A DNA stretch of 64,000 nucleotides from Pegoplata infirma (GCA_963921195.1 OY992537.1:76886894-76950893), one strand, 5' to 3'. Positions 1 to 11,206 are shown, counted from the first letter of the stretch. Made by a program: numbers and translations. The notes: generated by a model from the letters alone, not told the origin.

Positions 1-37
1 CAATAAAAAGTATATATTTTTTATAGAAAATTAATTT

Positions 38-443
38 GTGGCAGTCTATTAGATAACTTTAAATCAGCCCTAAAATTTCACCTGTTTAAGATATCTTTAA
101 CCCGCATTGGCCAGGGGTCAAAAATGACCCCGGCAAAAACTTTTCGGCATAGTGCTTGAATTTTTTGATATCAACAAAATTTATATTTTTTAATAAATGG
201 GTCACTTTTGACCCCCTACCAAGAAGGGTTAACGATTTTTTTAAAGATAATATATAAATACGAAATAATAGTTGAGGTAAAATACACAAAAGCCGTTTTA
301 TACTTGTTTATAGCACAAAATTTAAGCTCTAAACTTAAAATTTCTTGCGGGGGTCATTTTTGACCCGCAGCCAATGTGGGTTAAAGACGTCCTAGATCGG
401 TAAGATTTCATGACAGACTTAAAGTTATCTAATAGAATGCCAC
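38..443. mobile_element. Palindromic MITE with ~95-bp inverted arms
   Basis: The left arm begins GTGGCAGTCTATTAGATAAC and the right arm ends in the near-exact complement (GTTATCTAATAGAATGCCAC). Identity continues inward for about 95 bp to the motif GGGTCAAAAATGACCC, which occurs in both arms (near 115 and 350). A variant, GGGTCACTTTTGACCCC, sits at 199-215. Weak inverted similarity seems to continue outside both ends, so the true termini may lie further out and the left one may precede the window. A short open frame inside it has no recognisable product. Confidence 0.7.
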
Positions 444-1375
444 GACACCAAAAAAAGTTAATTTTCACAAAAATGAAATTTATAAGATTTTATTAATCCA
501 AATTATAGATAAAACCAAAATTTCCTTGAAATCCGCTAACTTCGCCCCGTGATTCCCAAAAAGTGGCTCGACAGATATCCGTTATATTTCACATTTTTCT
601 TCTCCAAGGTGTTCTTAATGAATTCAGAAAGAAAAAATGGTATATTTAAAATTTTTTTTTAATAAAATTTTCGAATTTTGAAAAAAGGTGTTTTGAGAAC
701 GCCCCCAAAATCATGCCATTTTTTTGGTATCAAGTTTGAACGGGTTAGTGATACCGTAAAATCTTTCAATTTCATATTTAAGTATTTATGATCAAATATT
801 ATACAAAAAAATTTTTTTCATTATTTTAATAAAAAAACTTAAATTTTTTTTTTTTTTTTTTCTAAAGTCCTTTTTTCCAAAAACCCCAATTTTGAGGCTC
901 AAAGTGGAGACAGAAGATAAACTCCGATCGGAGTAATATTTTGCACGTGAGTTACCCTTAGGGGACCGACACTTTTGGCGGGTATTAGAATTTGATCAGA
1001 GAGAAAAGTCCAAAAACGAGCCACCCTAGTAAACACCCATTACCAATAAGAAGTAAAATAATTAGTCAATTAAAACATTTAAAATCTTAATTTTTTTTAC
1101 CAAAAATAAAAAATTGAGTAATTTTTATTAAGTTTTAAAGTACTTTTTAAGTTAATTGAATTGTAAAGGTTAAAAAATGCAAGTGCAAGGAGATATTATT
1201 ACTTGAAAGTACTTTTATAGCATATTACTGAAAAGTAGTTATTTTAGGCTGAAAATAATGCTAATGGTAATGTGTACTCATTATAAATAATGTGCTTGGT
1301 AATGATTACTTTTCACAACTCATCACCATGTTTTTGCTGGGTTGTTACTGTCACAGTTCAAATAATTTTTTTTCT
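444..1375. other. Gene-free AT-rich stretch
   Basis: No coding potential recognised. It holds poly-T/poly-A runs (for example around 841-861). The tail at about 1240-1345 (TGGTAATG..., ending in TTTTGCTGGG) resembles a worn copy of the right end of the CCCAGCAAAACTT elements found at 42089 and 58515. Confidence 0.4.
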
Positions 1376-2260
1376 TAATCTACAGATTTAATAAACAATT
1401 TTTTTTTTTAAGTTTATTTAAATATGATTTTTTTGTAAGTTTTTTTAAAATATATATATTTTTTAATAAATACAACAATTCCTATGGTTTAAAAACATTA
1501 AGTGCTGCATATTTATCTTAAAAAAAAAATATATAAAAATTTTATTCAGCCAGGCATTATTTTTTCAGTTTCAGTTTCGGTTTTGGTTCGGTTTCGGTTT
1601 GGCCTCGAAAAACTGGTTTCGGTCGGACTCTATTGATTTGTCATATTTATAATAAGAATTCGACTGTTTTTCAAGATTCTTCGTATCAAAGTTGCATTCA
1701 ATATCATAAAATGACAATATTTCAGAAGTGATCTTTGCCTTATGATTGTTGAAATTCTGGGACGCCGCTTAGCCATTTACTGGAATAATTCCAGGCAACA
1801 ATATTTGTCGTTGTTAATTTTTAGGAATACTCTAATGTTAAACATATTGCCTTACATCTAAAAATTTAAAATATATCAGAAGTGGACAAGTTCCAAAAAA
1901 TATTTTAAATCTGCACTTCAAAAATTTTACAAACCTTCTTCATCATTTAAAAGATTTTAAAGTTCAAAAAAATTGTCATTCTAATTACACAGAAAACGAG
2001 TAAGCGATGGCACTGTATGTCTCCAACAAAAAAACAGTCGAATTCCTATAAATAAGACAAATCAGCTCAAAATCTGTTATGTAAATAGAATTAAACAAGC
2101 TTTTTGTAAGTGCAAAAATAAATTTATCGTGGCGTATGAGTGATATGGAAAATAAAATAAGACATTCAAACTTTAAAGCCAATTTTCTCGAAAACCAAAA
2201 ATAACTGCTCTCTGAAAATTTAATATGATGCACAGAGGGCCAGAGAGATCGATTTCCGGC
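1376..2260. repeat. ~0.9-kb dispersed repeat (copy 1)
   Basis: This segment is present again in reverse orientation at about 28960-29790. Shared landmarks include a GTTTCGGTTTCGG-type stretch near 1570-1625, 'GAATTCGACTGTTTTTC' near 1659, and the end 'ATAACTGCTCTCTGAAAATT' near 2203-2222. No protein homology is recognised in any frame, and the short open frames here are not conserved as coding. The family is unidentified. Confidence 0.75.
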
Positions 2261-2329
2261 CAAAAGTCCTTATTTGTAAATTCACAAATATCCCTCTATC
2301 TGACAAATATCCCTCTATCTGTTTGTCTG

Positions 2330-3250
2330 TGTTTGTAGATAAAAAAAGTTTTTGATGAAAAAAGTTTTTAATGAAATAAAGATTGTTGTTGAAAAAAAAT
2401 GTTGATGAAAATATAAATGAAAAAAAAAAAATATTGATGAAAAAAAAATATTGATAAAAAAAATATTGATGAAAAAAAATATATTGATGAAGAAAAAAAA
2501 ATATTGATGAAAAAAATATCGACGAAAAAAAGAATATTGATGAAAAAAAATATTGATGAAAAAAATATTGACAAATATTGATGAAAAAAATATATTGATT
2601 GAAAAAAATATTGATGAAAAAAATATTGACGAAAAAAAGAATATTGATGAAAAAAATATTGGTGAAAAAAATATTGATTAAAAAAATATTGAATTAAGCA
2701 AGTATTGATAAAAAAAATATTGATGAACAAATATTGATGACAAAAAAATTTTTGATGAAAAAAAAATATTGATGAAAAAAAATTTTGATAAAAAAAAATA
2801 TTGAGTAAAAAAAAATTAATGAAAAAAAAAATAATAATGAAAAAAAAAATATATATTGATAAAAAAAATATTGATGAAAAAAATATTCAGGAAAAGAAGA
2901 AAAAAATATTGATGAAAAAAAAAATTATTATAAAAAATTTTGATGACAAAACAAATTGTTGAAAAATAATAATGTTACGTTTTATTGATGAACAAATATT
3001 GATGACAAAAAAATTTTTGATGAAAAAAAAATATTGATGAAAAAAAATTTTGATAAAAAAAAATATTGAGTAAAAAAAAATTAATGAAAAAAAAAATAAT
3101 AATGAAAAAAAAATATATATTGATAAAAAAAATATTGATGAAAAAAATATTCAGGAAAAGAAGAAAAAAATATTGATGAAAAAAAAAATTATTATAAAAA
3201 ATTTTGATGACAAAACAAATTGTTGAAAAATAATAATGTTACGTTTTATT
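2330..3250. repeat. GATGAAAAAAATATT minisatellite with a 264-bp duplication
   Basis: An irregular 14-17 bp unit (GATGAAAAAAATATT and variants) is repeated throughout. From about 2718 a 264-bp block is duplicated in tandem: 2718-2982 and 2983-3248 are nearly identical, including the non-repetitive tail ending AATGTTACGTTTTATT. The same array plus tail recurs at 32515-33045. A long open frame through the array on the minus strand is a repeat artefact. Confidence 0.85.
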
Positions 3251-4163
3251 CACAAGCTGTTGAACATTTCTTTTTATTCACCACGAGGTGAATTATTATC
3301 CAAGTTACAAACCCAAGTTATCAAAATTTTTGGTTTTAAGAAAATTATACTTATTTTCTTTTTTGTTAATCGTTATCTTATATAGTCCAACTGAGGTGGC
3401 GTCCTGCATTTTTTTTTAATTAGACACCAGCCTAAAAACACTATAATGTTAAAAAAAAGTTTAATGAATTTAAAAGAACAAATTCTTTTTTATAATTTTT
3501 TTGACTGCCAAAAAAAGCGCCCAGTGTACTCTTTTTTCTTTTTTGCCTAATTGTTTTTCTTTTATCGTGTAAAAACATAGTCCGCTTAAAATTGGAGTAA
3601 ATCTTCCCCAGGGCACCGTGATTTATTAATTTTAAATTAAATTAAAAAATTTAATTTCAAGCAATTTTTAAAATCTTTTGAACGGTTTTCTAGATACCGC
3701 TATCTGAAATTTGCATAAAGGTGTTTCTTGGCGCCCTTCTATCAAAGTTTTTGGATTATTGATAAATTTCCACTAAATGAGTTTTGAAAAACTTTGAGAA
3801 AAATTATTCCAGCTGGATATCATATTTCTTTACTAATCAGTACGATAGTATTCCCAATTAGAAATGTCGTTAAGACATCTCAAAGACTTCCTTATGACAA
3901 TGTCAGTGTACCTGCTGACTGAAAAATATCTGACCATACAAAAAACCTTATGACACCTCCTGACTTTTTCAAGTATTTTGTCAAAATTCCTCGCCAACAA
4001 GTATGCAGGTAGTCAATAGTGTTGACTACATTATGACATGTACATATTACGTCTGAGATCGTCCAAAAACTTAAAATTTATTAATCACGCCTTTTAATTT
4101 ACACTACTTACTATTTTTATTTGTCCATTTCTTAAATTTAATTTTTTAAAACTTACTAGTTTT
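3251..4163. repeat. Flank of the minisatellite repeat; otherwise gene-free
   Basis: Positions 3251-3330 ('TTCACCACGAGGTGAAT', 'CCAAGTTACAAACCCAAG') match 32965-33040. Positions 3375-3440 ('AACTGAGGTGGCGTC', 'TTAGACACCAGC') match 35290-35345. This is therefore one dispersed repeat that has been split by later insertions at 33-35 kb. Positions 3795-3880 ('CATATTTCTTTACTAATCAGTACGATA') weakly resemble module A of the family-1 element described at 18933. Confidence 0.6.
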
Positions 4164-4601
4164 GAGTCCCCGCACAACAATGTCGGTGACTTTTTTTTCA
4201 TACAAATTTGGCATGAAAAAACGCTCGACCGAAATCCGCTAGAATAAAATCAATTTTATTTTTGTGTCGGTTTCTCTCTCTCCTTTAATTTTTGAAATTA
4301 AAATGTTGCCACTTTTTTACAAATATTTAGATTTTTTTTCGATAAAGTAAACAAAAAAATATGATCTCTAAAAAGAAAAATATTAAAATTGAAAAAAAAA
4401 ACAGCAAAAAACGAATCAATATGAAAAAACCATATTGATTATTAAAAATACAATTAATTTAAATAAAAAAGTGACGAACAAGTGAAAAAATAGTGTGAAA
4501 ATCAACATATGACAGAATTTTCCGCTGCCGTTTTTGTTTTGCGCCTATACTCTCTCAGGACCGAAAACGTCAACCGCTCCGACATTGTTGTGCGGGGACT
4601 C
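4164..4601. mobile_element. MITE with GAGTCCCCGCACAACAATGTCGG termini
   Basis: The terminal inverted repeats begin GAGTCCCCGCACAACAATGT and are perfect for about 23 bp; the right end closes at 4601. The interior is AT-rich and non-coding. I could not assign a target duplication with confidence (both sides carry T-runs), so the superfamily is open. Confidence 0.7.
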
Positions 4602-4606
4602 TTTAT

Positions 4607-4682
4607 CTGCCTCACTTGGTCCGCGAACTCAGAACCTTCTGTTCACTGGTCTAGCACCTTACCCCTTTAGCCAAACTTTGAT
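4607..4682 (-). ncRNA. tRNA-like / SINE-head-like sequence (weak)
   Basis: On the minus strand a TGGCTAAAGGGG box lies about 35 nt upstream of GGTTCTGAGTTCG. This resembles the pol III A and B boxes of a tRNA gene or tRNA-derived SINE. The arms do not fold into a clean cloverleaf by eye, so it would be a decayed tRNA pseudogene or SINE head. It abuts the MITE at 4164-4601. Confidence 0.25.
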
Positions 4683-6473
4683 AATAAATGTGTTTATTTA
4701 AAAACAAATTTAAATTAATTTAATTGAATTGTCCTGTTATATACATTTCATCACCTGAATTGAGAAACGAGTATTGATATTTGTATTAAAGAAAACTGCC
4801 AAATTTTTGCACAAAAAAACATATGAGAGTATTTTTTTTTTTTGGTGTGAAATATTTTTTTGAGTGTAAAAATTGTTTTTGATTGACAAAAACACTGTTT
4901 TAAGTATTTTTGCAAAGAACATAAAAATATGTTGTTTTTTATGTTCAATATTCAGTTCTTTTCAATATGCAGTTCTTAGGATGTATTAAGGAAATTACAT
5001 GTAAAAAAAATATAGTTTTGGGAATTTTCGGTAACTTAATTATCAGAAATTTTCAAAATTATCACAAAACTTTTTTAAAAATGTTTATATAAAATTTTAT
5101 TTTCACTGAAGCCTCCAAATCCAATAGGAAAAAATATGAAATTGCATATAATTTTTCTTTCCCTGCACATAACCAACTAATTTGGCAGCCATGTTATATT
5201 TGCGTCTGCATATAAACGTATATACATACAAAAACTATTGTATTTACAAACTAATATTTATGACTTTATTTACACGATTATCTCAATATACAGTACACAG
5301 TTTAGTCATTATTAAGACGGTTTAGATATTTAAAAATATACGCTTTATTTTCCACACTGGGTAAATGTGTTTATGTGAGCAGCAATGTGAACCAAATAAA
5401 TATGAAGCTTTAACAATAAAAATGGTTTTTAATAAAACACTGTTTATTAGAAACCAACTAATTTTAAGCATTCTAACGATTTGCACACATACTGTACACA
5501 TTAAAGTAAAAGTTATATTGGAAAAACTTTTTTATTATTTTTTTTTTGTTTCATTTACAAGTGTTTTTATTTAACGCATAATTAAAACTTGTTTTTGAAA
5601 CTAAAAATGTGTGTAATTTACAATGTTAAATAATTTTTAGAACAAAAAAATATGTGTGTATATCACATTTAATAACTATGAATTTCAGTTTAAATTGTTA
5701 TAAAAAAAACATGTTCATTTTATGTTGTTAATATTAGTTTATAATAACATGTCTAATAATTTAGTATGTTTTTTTTATTGTAATTTATTGTTGTAAACTT
5801 TTAGAATTTATTGTATTGTTTTTCAAAAATGATTGTATTGTCACGCAATTGTATGGACATTCAACATAAATTCATGCTAATCATTTGTCATGTAATTCAA
5901 TTCTAGGAATATTTTACAGAATTATGTAAATTAGCGTGTCCCAAAAAGTTAGTTTTCGAATTTTGATTTTAATCGCACTTTAAATATTGAGTTTTATAGA
6001 AAAAATTTCTTAGAATCTTAGACCTTTTCTATGGAAAAAAAGTCTTAGAATCTGATACTTTTTCTTTGGAAAAAATGTCTCAGAATCTGAGACTTTTTGT
6101 AAAAAAGAGAAAATAAATTAAAAAAAAAAACAAAAATGATTTTAAAAACCGTGGCAAGAAAACGTATGAAAATCAATTTGTTAATGTTGTTTAATTAACA
6201 GACTACTAAAAAATATTTTGTTTTTTCGGTTCAGCCTAATATACATATTTCAAAATGTTTTGATGTTAAACGTTTTGTTTCAATTTTTTTTTTTGTCAAT
6301 TTATGAACATGCATATTACGAAATTTTGATTACAATAAATAATACGAGAAAATTGGTATAACAAATTATTCAAGTTTTGCTTATAAAATAGGGTTGCAGC
6401 TAAATCTTAACTTTTGTATTTTCATCATGTCTTACATGTTTTTTTTTTTATTTCACAAATATTTTAAAAAACA
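4683..6473. other. Gene-free AT-rich stretch
   Basis: No gene recognised on either strand; the short open frames are very T- or A-rich and show no motif. At 6000-6105 a ~48-bp unit, TCTTAGAATCT...TTTTTCT.TGGAAAAA, repeats about twice. It resembles longer runs of the same kind at 16290-16800 and 34360-34520. Confidence 0.4.
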
Positions 6474-6731
6474 CCGGCCCAAAAAAATCGTTACTCAATT
6501 TTATGTAAAAAATTATATATTTTCGAATTATGCTGGTTTCAAAAAAAATTTATGGGGAATTAAGTTTTAAACAATGCATTAAAAAATTTCATTTGCATCA
6601 CAAATGCATTTTTTAAAAAGGATCGTTTTTTTGCATTTATTTACTAAAGGACAATTGTTAGAGTCAAATGCTTTTTGAATCGTAAAAATCAAATAAATAC
6701 TTTCGAAGCTATGGCTCTTCAAAGTTACATA
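6474..6731. repeat. Direct-repeat copy 1 (~250 bp)
   Basis: This segment (landmarks 'TTGTTAGAGTC', 'CTTTCGAAG', 'ATGGCTCTTCAAA') is repeated in the same orientation at 7669-7931. The Tc1-type MITE at 6732 was inserted at the end of this copy. Confidence 0.7.
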
Positions 6732-7574
6732 CACTCAAAATAATACATTAGTTAGCTAACCTTTACCAATTTTTTTGGCTGAGATTAGCATGTTAGCAAA
6801 AATATGTTGTAAACTTCATTTAGCGCATTAGCAATTTTAATCAAAAATTGAACTAATTTTTTTTCGTAATTTTAAAATTGAGTTGACCAACTTTTTACAA
6901 GTTTTTTTTGCTAATATTAGCAAAAATAATTGTATTTTTTTTTTTTTTTAGAAACTGAAAATGGCGCTATCTCGGAAACTAAGCCAGATAGAGCAAATTG
7001 GAGAACATTTTTGGTTCGCCGATTCTCTTCACATGTGTGGACTCTAATGGGTCCTAACTTTGGATCCAAAAAAGTTAGTATTCCCGAAAATTTTAAAATG
7101 CTCATATCTCGGTAAATATTGCCGACACAACAAAAAGTTTAAAGCATTTTTGTAGCTGTCAACATGTAGAACAAGACTTCAAAATAACCAAAAGCTCTCC
7201 GAGTAATATTTTTGAAGTTTTCGGGTTTTTTAATTCTCAAAACCCCAGTGGTCCCGTAAAATCACGTATCTCAAAAACTAAGCAAGGTAGAGCAAAACGG
7301 ACACAAATTTTGGATCAAAAACTATGACAGTTTTTAAGGAACCTAACTAGGTCTGGGCCCATCGGGGTCTGGACCTATCGGGTCCGGACCCAATGGGGTC
7401 CTCAAATGTGTATGAACTAAGTTGAAATAAAAAAAATTTCAGTTAACTAATTTTTGGCAAAACATTTTTGCTAACTTTACAAAAAAAATTGTGGGTTCGA
7501 AATCAGCAAATTTTCTTGTAGGTTTACAAGCTTTTTTTGCAAACATTACAGTTTTTTTTTTTTTTTTTTGAGTG
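6732..7574. mobile_element. Tc1/mariner-type MITE, CACTCAAAA termini
   Basis: The element begins CACTCAAAA and ends in TTTTGAGTG. It is flanked by TA on both sides (6730-6731, 7575-7576), the Tc1/mariner signature. A reverse-oriented relative is at 56638-57519. Interior landmarks shared by the two copies are AACTAAGCCAGATAGAGC near 6977 and GTCCGGACCCAATGGGGTCC near 7381. Open frames on both strands of this conserved interior show no known domain. Confidence 0.8.
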
Positions 7575-7668
7575 TAGTTTTTTTGTTAAACTTACAGAAT
7601 AAACACACAATTTATATTTTGTATGGCAACATCTCATAAGTAGTTTTTAAAAAAATCACGAAGGGTGG

Positions 7669-7931
7669 AAAAGCCCCAAAAAAAGCGTTACTAAGATTCA
7701 TGTAAAAAATTTTATTCTTTCGATTTATGCGGGTTTCAGAAAAATCGAAGGTGGATAAAATTTAAAAAAAGGCATCTAAAAATTGCATTTGCATCAAAAT
7801 CGTACTTTATAAAAAAAAAAAAAAAAATTGAGTGCATTGGTATAAAAAAGCACGATTGTTAGAGTCGAATACTTCTTGAGTGGTAGAATTCGGATAAATA
7901 CTTTCGAAGACATGGCTCTTCAAAATATCAT
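7669..7931. repeat. Direct-repeat copy 2 (~250 bp)
   Basis: Second copy of 6474-6731, in the same orientation. It ends 'TTTCGAAGACATGGCTCTTCAAA'-like, as copy 1 does, and contains a 17-A run (7810-7827). Confidence 0.7.
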
Positions 7932-8276
7932 ACTTTTCTGATTTTTAAATTTTTGAAGAAAATAAAATCCGTGAAAAAATTTTTAAATTTAAAAAACTGA
8001 AAATGGATATGTTTTGTTCGCTCCATAGTACAAATTTGTACAAAAAATTAGAAAAATTTGATGATCCTCGGTTAGATTTTATAAAATCTAATAAAAAAGA
8101 AAGTAACCCAGTTAAATTCGGAAAAAAATTATGATTGAACTTGTTTAAATACCATTTGGTATCCAATTTTGTTCACATTTGTCCACCAGCATCCGAATAA
8201 TTTTAGGTTATTAACATTTTTTTTCGTTTTTTTATAACAAAAAGTTCATTTTGACTAAAAATTATTTTGTTTTATT
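7932..8276. other. Gene-free AT-rich stretch
   Basis: No gene recognised. Positions 8130-8190 ('GAACTTGTTTAAATACCATTTGGT') resemble a segment of the DINE-like elements at about 22231 and 40100. Confidence 0.35.
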
Positions 8277-8632
8277 TTGAGGATGTTAATTCTGGCTCGA
8301 GGTCATTATTTTCTTTACTAATTAAAACCATGATATTCTCATAGAATAATTTTCAAGAAAATTATTTTTTGTTTTAAAATTATTTATGTTAGTCATTTTT
8401 GCAAGACTTAATCGACACGTGTTTCGGAATTTGTCAGATTCCATTGTCAAGATTATTTAGCAAAAATAATAAAAAAAAAAAATCGTTGTTGTGAATGAAA
8501 TAATACCATATTAGGGTTATTCATCACTATGGCGTGCCAACCATTATGTTCAAATTCTGATTAATTTTTATTAAAAAATAAAAATTGTTTTATTCGACCT
8601 TTAAAATTTTATATTTTGAGCATAGCTGTATG
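8277..8632 (-). mobile_element. Family-1 retrozyme-like element, internally shortened
   Basis: Read on the minus strand the order is module B (TTAAAGGTCGAATAAAACAA ... GTTGGCACGCCATAGTG), a short module C, the hammerhead-like motif (8396-8466), and module A (CTATGAGAATATCATGG ... CCTCGAGCCAGAAT). It is collinear with 19090-19640 but lacks about 190 bp of module C. No coding capacity is seen. It lies directly upstream of the PLE ORF but in the opposite orientation. Confidence 0.75.
8396..8466 (-). ncRNA. Hammerhead-ribozyme-like motif (family 1)
   Basis: Minus strand: outer stem I TTTTTGC/GCAAAAA, internal loop, inner stem I AATC/GATT, core TTGACAA (in place of CUGANGA), one unpaired T, stem II GGAAT/ATTCC, GAAA, self-complementary helix III CACGTG, then cleavage dinucleotide TC. 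Relative to the consensus, position 3 is U and position 8 is A, which still allows a 3-8 base pair. The fold was inferred by eye. Confidence 0.6.
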
Positions 8633-8764
8633 CTATGATTGAAATAACGAAATGAATAAATAACAATATTTTTTCAAAAATAATCAAATAACAGATTATT
8701 TAAATATTTGAAAATGAATAATATTTATTTTGATTTTATTTGAATAACGAAATACAATACGAAA

Positions 8765-10378
8765 ATGAATCAACTGTTAGATGATAAAAATACGTATAAA
8801 ACAACAAGAATAGATCCTACTCAAAAACTACAAAGGACAAATAATAAATTAGTGATGGAACTTTTCAAGCAGAAATACATTACATTACATGAAAAAATAA
8901 AACTTACATCAAATTCAGCCAATGCCCCAAGACTATATGGATTGCCGAAGATACATAAACCTGATATACCGTTACGCCCAATATCTTCTTCTGTAGAAGT
9001 ACCGTGCTACAACCTCTCTAAACACATTGGAACCATTTTGAAAAACGTTATATTAGAAAAATATAACATAAAAAACTCCTTAGAACTAAAAACTAAACTA
9101 GACGCAATAATTTTGGACGATGACGAAATTCTTATTTCATTGGACGTGGTATCGTTATTTACAAACATACCTATACACCTAGCTATAAGTAACATAATGA
9201 ACCAGTGGGACACTATTAAGAAGCATACCACAATCCCAAGGCAACAATTTTTAAAAATTCTTCAATTTTGTCTTAATGACAACAATTACTTTATTTATGG
9301 TGATAAAATTTACAATCAAACGTACGGAATGCCCATGGGGAACCCACTGTCCCCGACTATTGCGGACATTGTCCTAGATAAACTTTTAGAAGAAACTACG
9401 GAGGAATTGAAAAAGGAGAACATACAAATGAAATTAATAACAAAGTACGTAGACGATCTTTTTGCCATTATAAAGAAAAACGACGAAGAAAGAATATTAA
9501 AATTATTCAACAACTATCACAATAAACTCAAATTTACGATTGAAAAAGAAATAGAAAATTCAATTCCATACCTTGATATGAAGATCATAAGGGAAAATAA
9601 TAAAATTATAACCGATTGGTATATGAAATCAATAGCTTCAGGACGCATAATAAATTTTCACTCAACACAACCATTTTCACAAAAGACCAATACTGCGACA
9701 AACTTTATCAATAAAGTTTTACAATTAAGTCACGAAAAATTCAAAACCAAAAATATAAAAACAATAAAAGAAATGTTATCAAATAACAACTATCCACACA
9801 ATATAATTAACGAATTAATAAACAAATCAATAAATCCCCAATCAGGGGAAAGAAACATAAACATAAACAATACATCTGGTAACACCAAATTCTATAGTGT
9901 ACCATATATACCAAAACTCACTGAAAACAAAAAGCTTAGAGAAATAATGGAAGACGAAGGAATAATTTTAGCACACAAAGCAAACAAAACTATAAATCCA
10001 CTTTTTACACAAACAAAAACAAAAATCAACAAAGAAGACCAAAGCAATGTAGTATACGAGATTAAGTGTGCAGGTAAAACCGATGAAAGCTGTGATAAAA
10101 TTTACATAGGAACAACAAAAAGAAATTTAGGAGTTAGAATGGCTGAACACGAAACGGACATCAAAAAGTACCGACTATCTACAGCGCTTGCCCAACACTG
10201 TTTTGAAAATTCACACACAGCTGATATTGAAGGAATAAGAATACTGCATAAAGAAAGAAAACAAAACAAACGATTTACATTAGAAAGCTTAAGTATACAA
10301 CAAAAAACAAATATAGCAATTAACAATAAGACAGACAAGGACAACGCTAATGCTAATTACAACATTGCACTTGTTTAA
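8765..10378 (+). CDS. Penelope-like element RT + GIY-YIG endonuclease, 5'-truncated
   Basis: Encodes 537 residues of the single PLE polyprotein, the reverse transcriptase and GIY-YIG endonuclease used for retrotransposition. Visible motifs: APRLYGLPKIHKP (54-66) and RPISS (71-75); motif A SLDVVSLF with Asp127; motif B GMPMGNPLSP (188-197); motif C YVDD (228-231). After a linker comes the nuclease: VVYEIKC (429-435), YIGTTKRNLGVRMAEH (447-462), and Cys435, Cys443, His478 and His484, which fit the CCHH finger of PLE nucleases. Known PLE proteins have a longer N-terminus. Here in-frame codons upstream of the Met reach a stop at 8741 after ITKYNTK, so the copy is 5'-truncated and the Met is just the first available. 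The 537 codons have no stop or frameshift, which suggests a fairly young insertion. A hammerhead-like motif follows at 10631-10695. Confidence 0.93.
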   Translation: MNQLLDDKNTYKTTRIDPTQKLQRTNNKLVMELFKQKYITLHEKIKLTSNSANAPRLYGLPKIHKPDIPLRPISSSVEVPCYNLSKHIGTILKNVILEKYNIKNSLELKTKLDAIILDDDEILISLDVVSLFTNIPIHLAISNIMNQWDTIKKHTTIPRQQFLKILQFCLNDNNYFIYGDKIYNQTYGMPMGNPLSPTIADIVLDKLLEETTEELKKENIQMKLITKYVDDLFAIIKKNDEERILKLFNNYHNKLKFTIEKEIENSIPYLDMKIIRENNKIITDWYMKSIASGRIINFHSTQPFSQKTNTATNFINKVLQLSHEKFKTKNIKTIKEMLSNNNYPHNIINELINKSINPQSGERNININNTSGNTKFYSVPYIPKLTENKKLREIMEDEGIILAHKANKTINPLFTQTKTKINKEDQSNVVYEIKCAGKTDESCDKIYIGTTKRNLGVRMAEHETDIKKYRLSTALAQHCFENSHTADIEGIRILHKERKQNKRFTLESLSIQQKTNIAINNKTDKDNANANYNIALV

Positions 10379-10630
10379 CTTTTAGTTTAATTCCAACTGT
10401 GATCTAATATTAAGAAACAATTATACTGTGATATTTTTTGTGTTAATTATTTTTGCATTTATACATAATTATGTGTTTTATGTCGTACCATTCGTATCGT
10501 GAAATATTATTTTTATTTAATTATAAATGTAAAGCTGACTAAAGGATTATATGTAAGTCTAATTGTTGAAATAATATTGTGAGTTTTGTTGGTATTATTA
10601 AAATTATTGTTCTTTTGTTAATGTTGCCAG
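10379..10630 (+). other. PLE 3' untranslated region
   Basis: About 250 bp of AT-rich sequence between the PLE stop codon and its hammerhead-like motif. No open frame or second gene is seen. Confidence 0.6.
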
Positions 10631-10695
10631 ATTCAATAAAAATTCCCCTGAAGATGTTGGAAAAATCCCAACGAAACGTCGGATAGAAAATGAAT
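10631..10695 (+). ncRNA. Hammerhead-ribozyme-like motif of the plus-strand PLE
   Basis: Outer stem I ATTCA (10631-10635) pairs with TGAAT (10691-10695). Inner stem I CC (10646-10647) pairs with GG (10681-10682). Core CTGAAGA is at 10648-10654, then one unpaired T. Stem II is GTTGG (10656-10660) with CCAAC (10668-10672), then GAAA (10673-10676), a two-base CG helix III, and cleavage dinucleotide TC (10679-10680). PLEs are known to carry hammerhead motifs in their terminal regions. The position just after the ORF fits this; activity is inferred. Confidence 0.7.
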
Positions 10696-10979
10696 AAATA
10701 ATGCCTTTTATTTACATTTAGGAGAAAAAACTGACCTTAAAAGCCTGTATTAGAAATAATTTCTATAAAAATCAAATAATTAATAAGAAAAAGGTCGATA
10801 AACTATAAAAATCATGAAAAATCGAATAATTTTTTCTGATTTTTTTTATTCAAACAAACAAAATATATTTTATTTGTAATTTGGCCAAGTTTATTTTCTA
10901 TAATTTGTTTTGGTTTTACCTCAAGCTAATCAGGCCTAATGTTTTTAATGTAAATAAAATTCTTTTATTTCATTTTTAC
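10696..10979. other. AT-rich junction between the two convergent PLEs
   Basis: No gene is seen. It includes AAATCAAATAATT-type low-complexity sequence (10770-10860) like that upstream of the first PLE and around 15905-16120. A short open frame spanning 10881-11126 on the plus strand runs antisense to PLE 2's 3' region and is not convincing. Confidence 0.4.
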
Positions 10980-11016
10980 CCAACGTTTCGTCAATGTTTT
11001 GTTGACTTTATCAAGG
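10980..11016 (-). ncRNA. Hammerhead-ribozyme-like core of the minus-strand PLE
   Basis: Minus strand: CC (11016-11015), core TTGATAA (11014-11008), one unpaired A (11007), stem II GTCAA/TTGAC with a 7-nt loop, GAAA (10989-10986), CG helix III, TT cleavage dinucleotide, GG (10981-10980). The layout is the same, element by element, as 10646-10682. As in family 1, core position 3 is U and position 8 is A. It lies about 190 bp downstream of the PLE 2 stop codon. Confidence 0.6.
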
Positions 11017-11206
11017 GTTTCGTCTATTTAAAATTAAAAAACAATACATTAATAACAAATAAATTCAACTTTTCAATAATTTTAACTCACAATAATATAA
11101 AAATTATTCACATTAAGTCACAATAATTTTACATAAAACATCTAACATAAACACAAACATTTAATTTAAACACAACTTAAAATTATTATCACAGGTTATT
11201 TGTTAT

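Noticed and set aside
2368..2730. 120-residue minus-strand frame rich in Phe and Ile
   Set aside because: It is a translation of the GATGAAAAAAATATT minisatellite; the same 'protein' appears at 32543-32758.
6917..7115. Overlapping frames on both strands, also conserved at 57082-57367
   Set aside because: Conservation is at the DNA level within two copies of one MITE; no domain and no start or stop conservation.
9007..9231. Minus-strand frames within the PLE ORF
   Set aside because: Shadow frames opposite an ORF with clear RT motifs.
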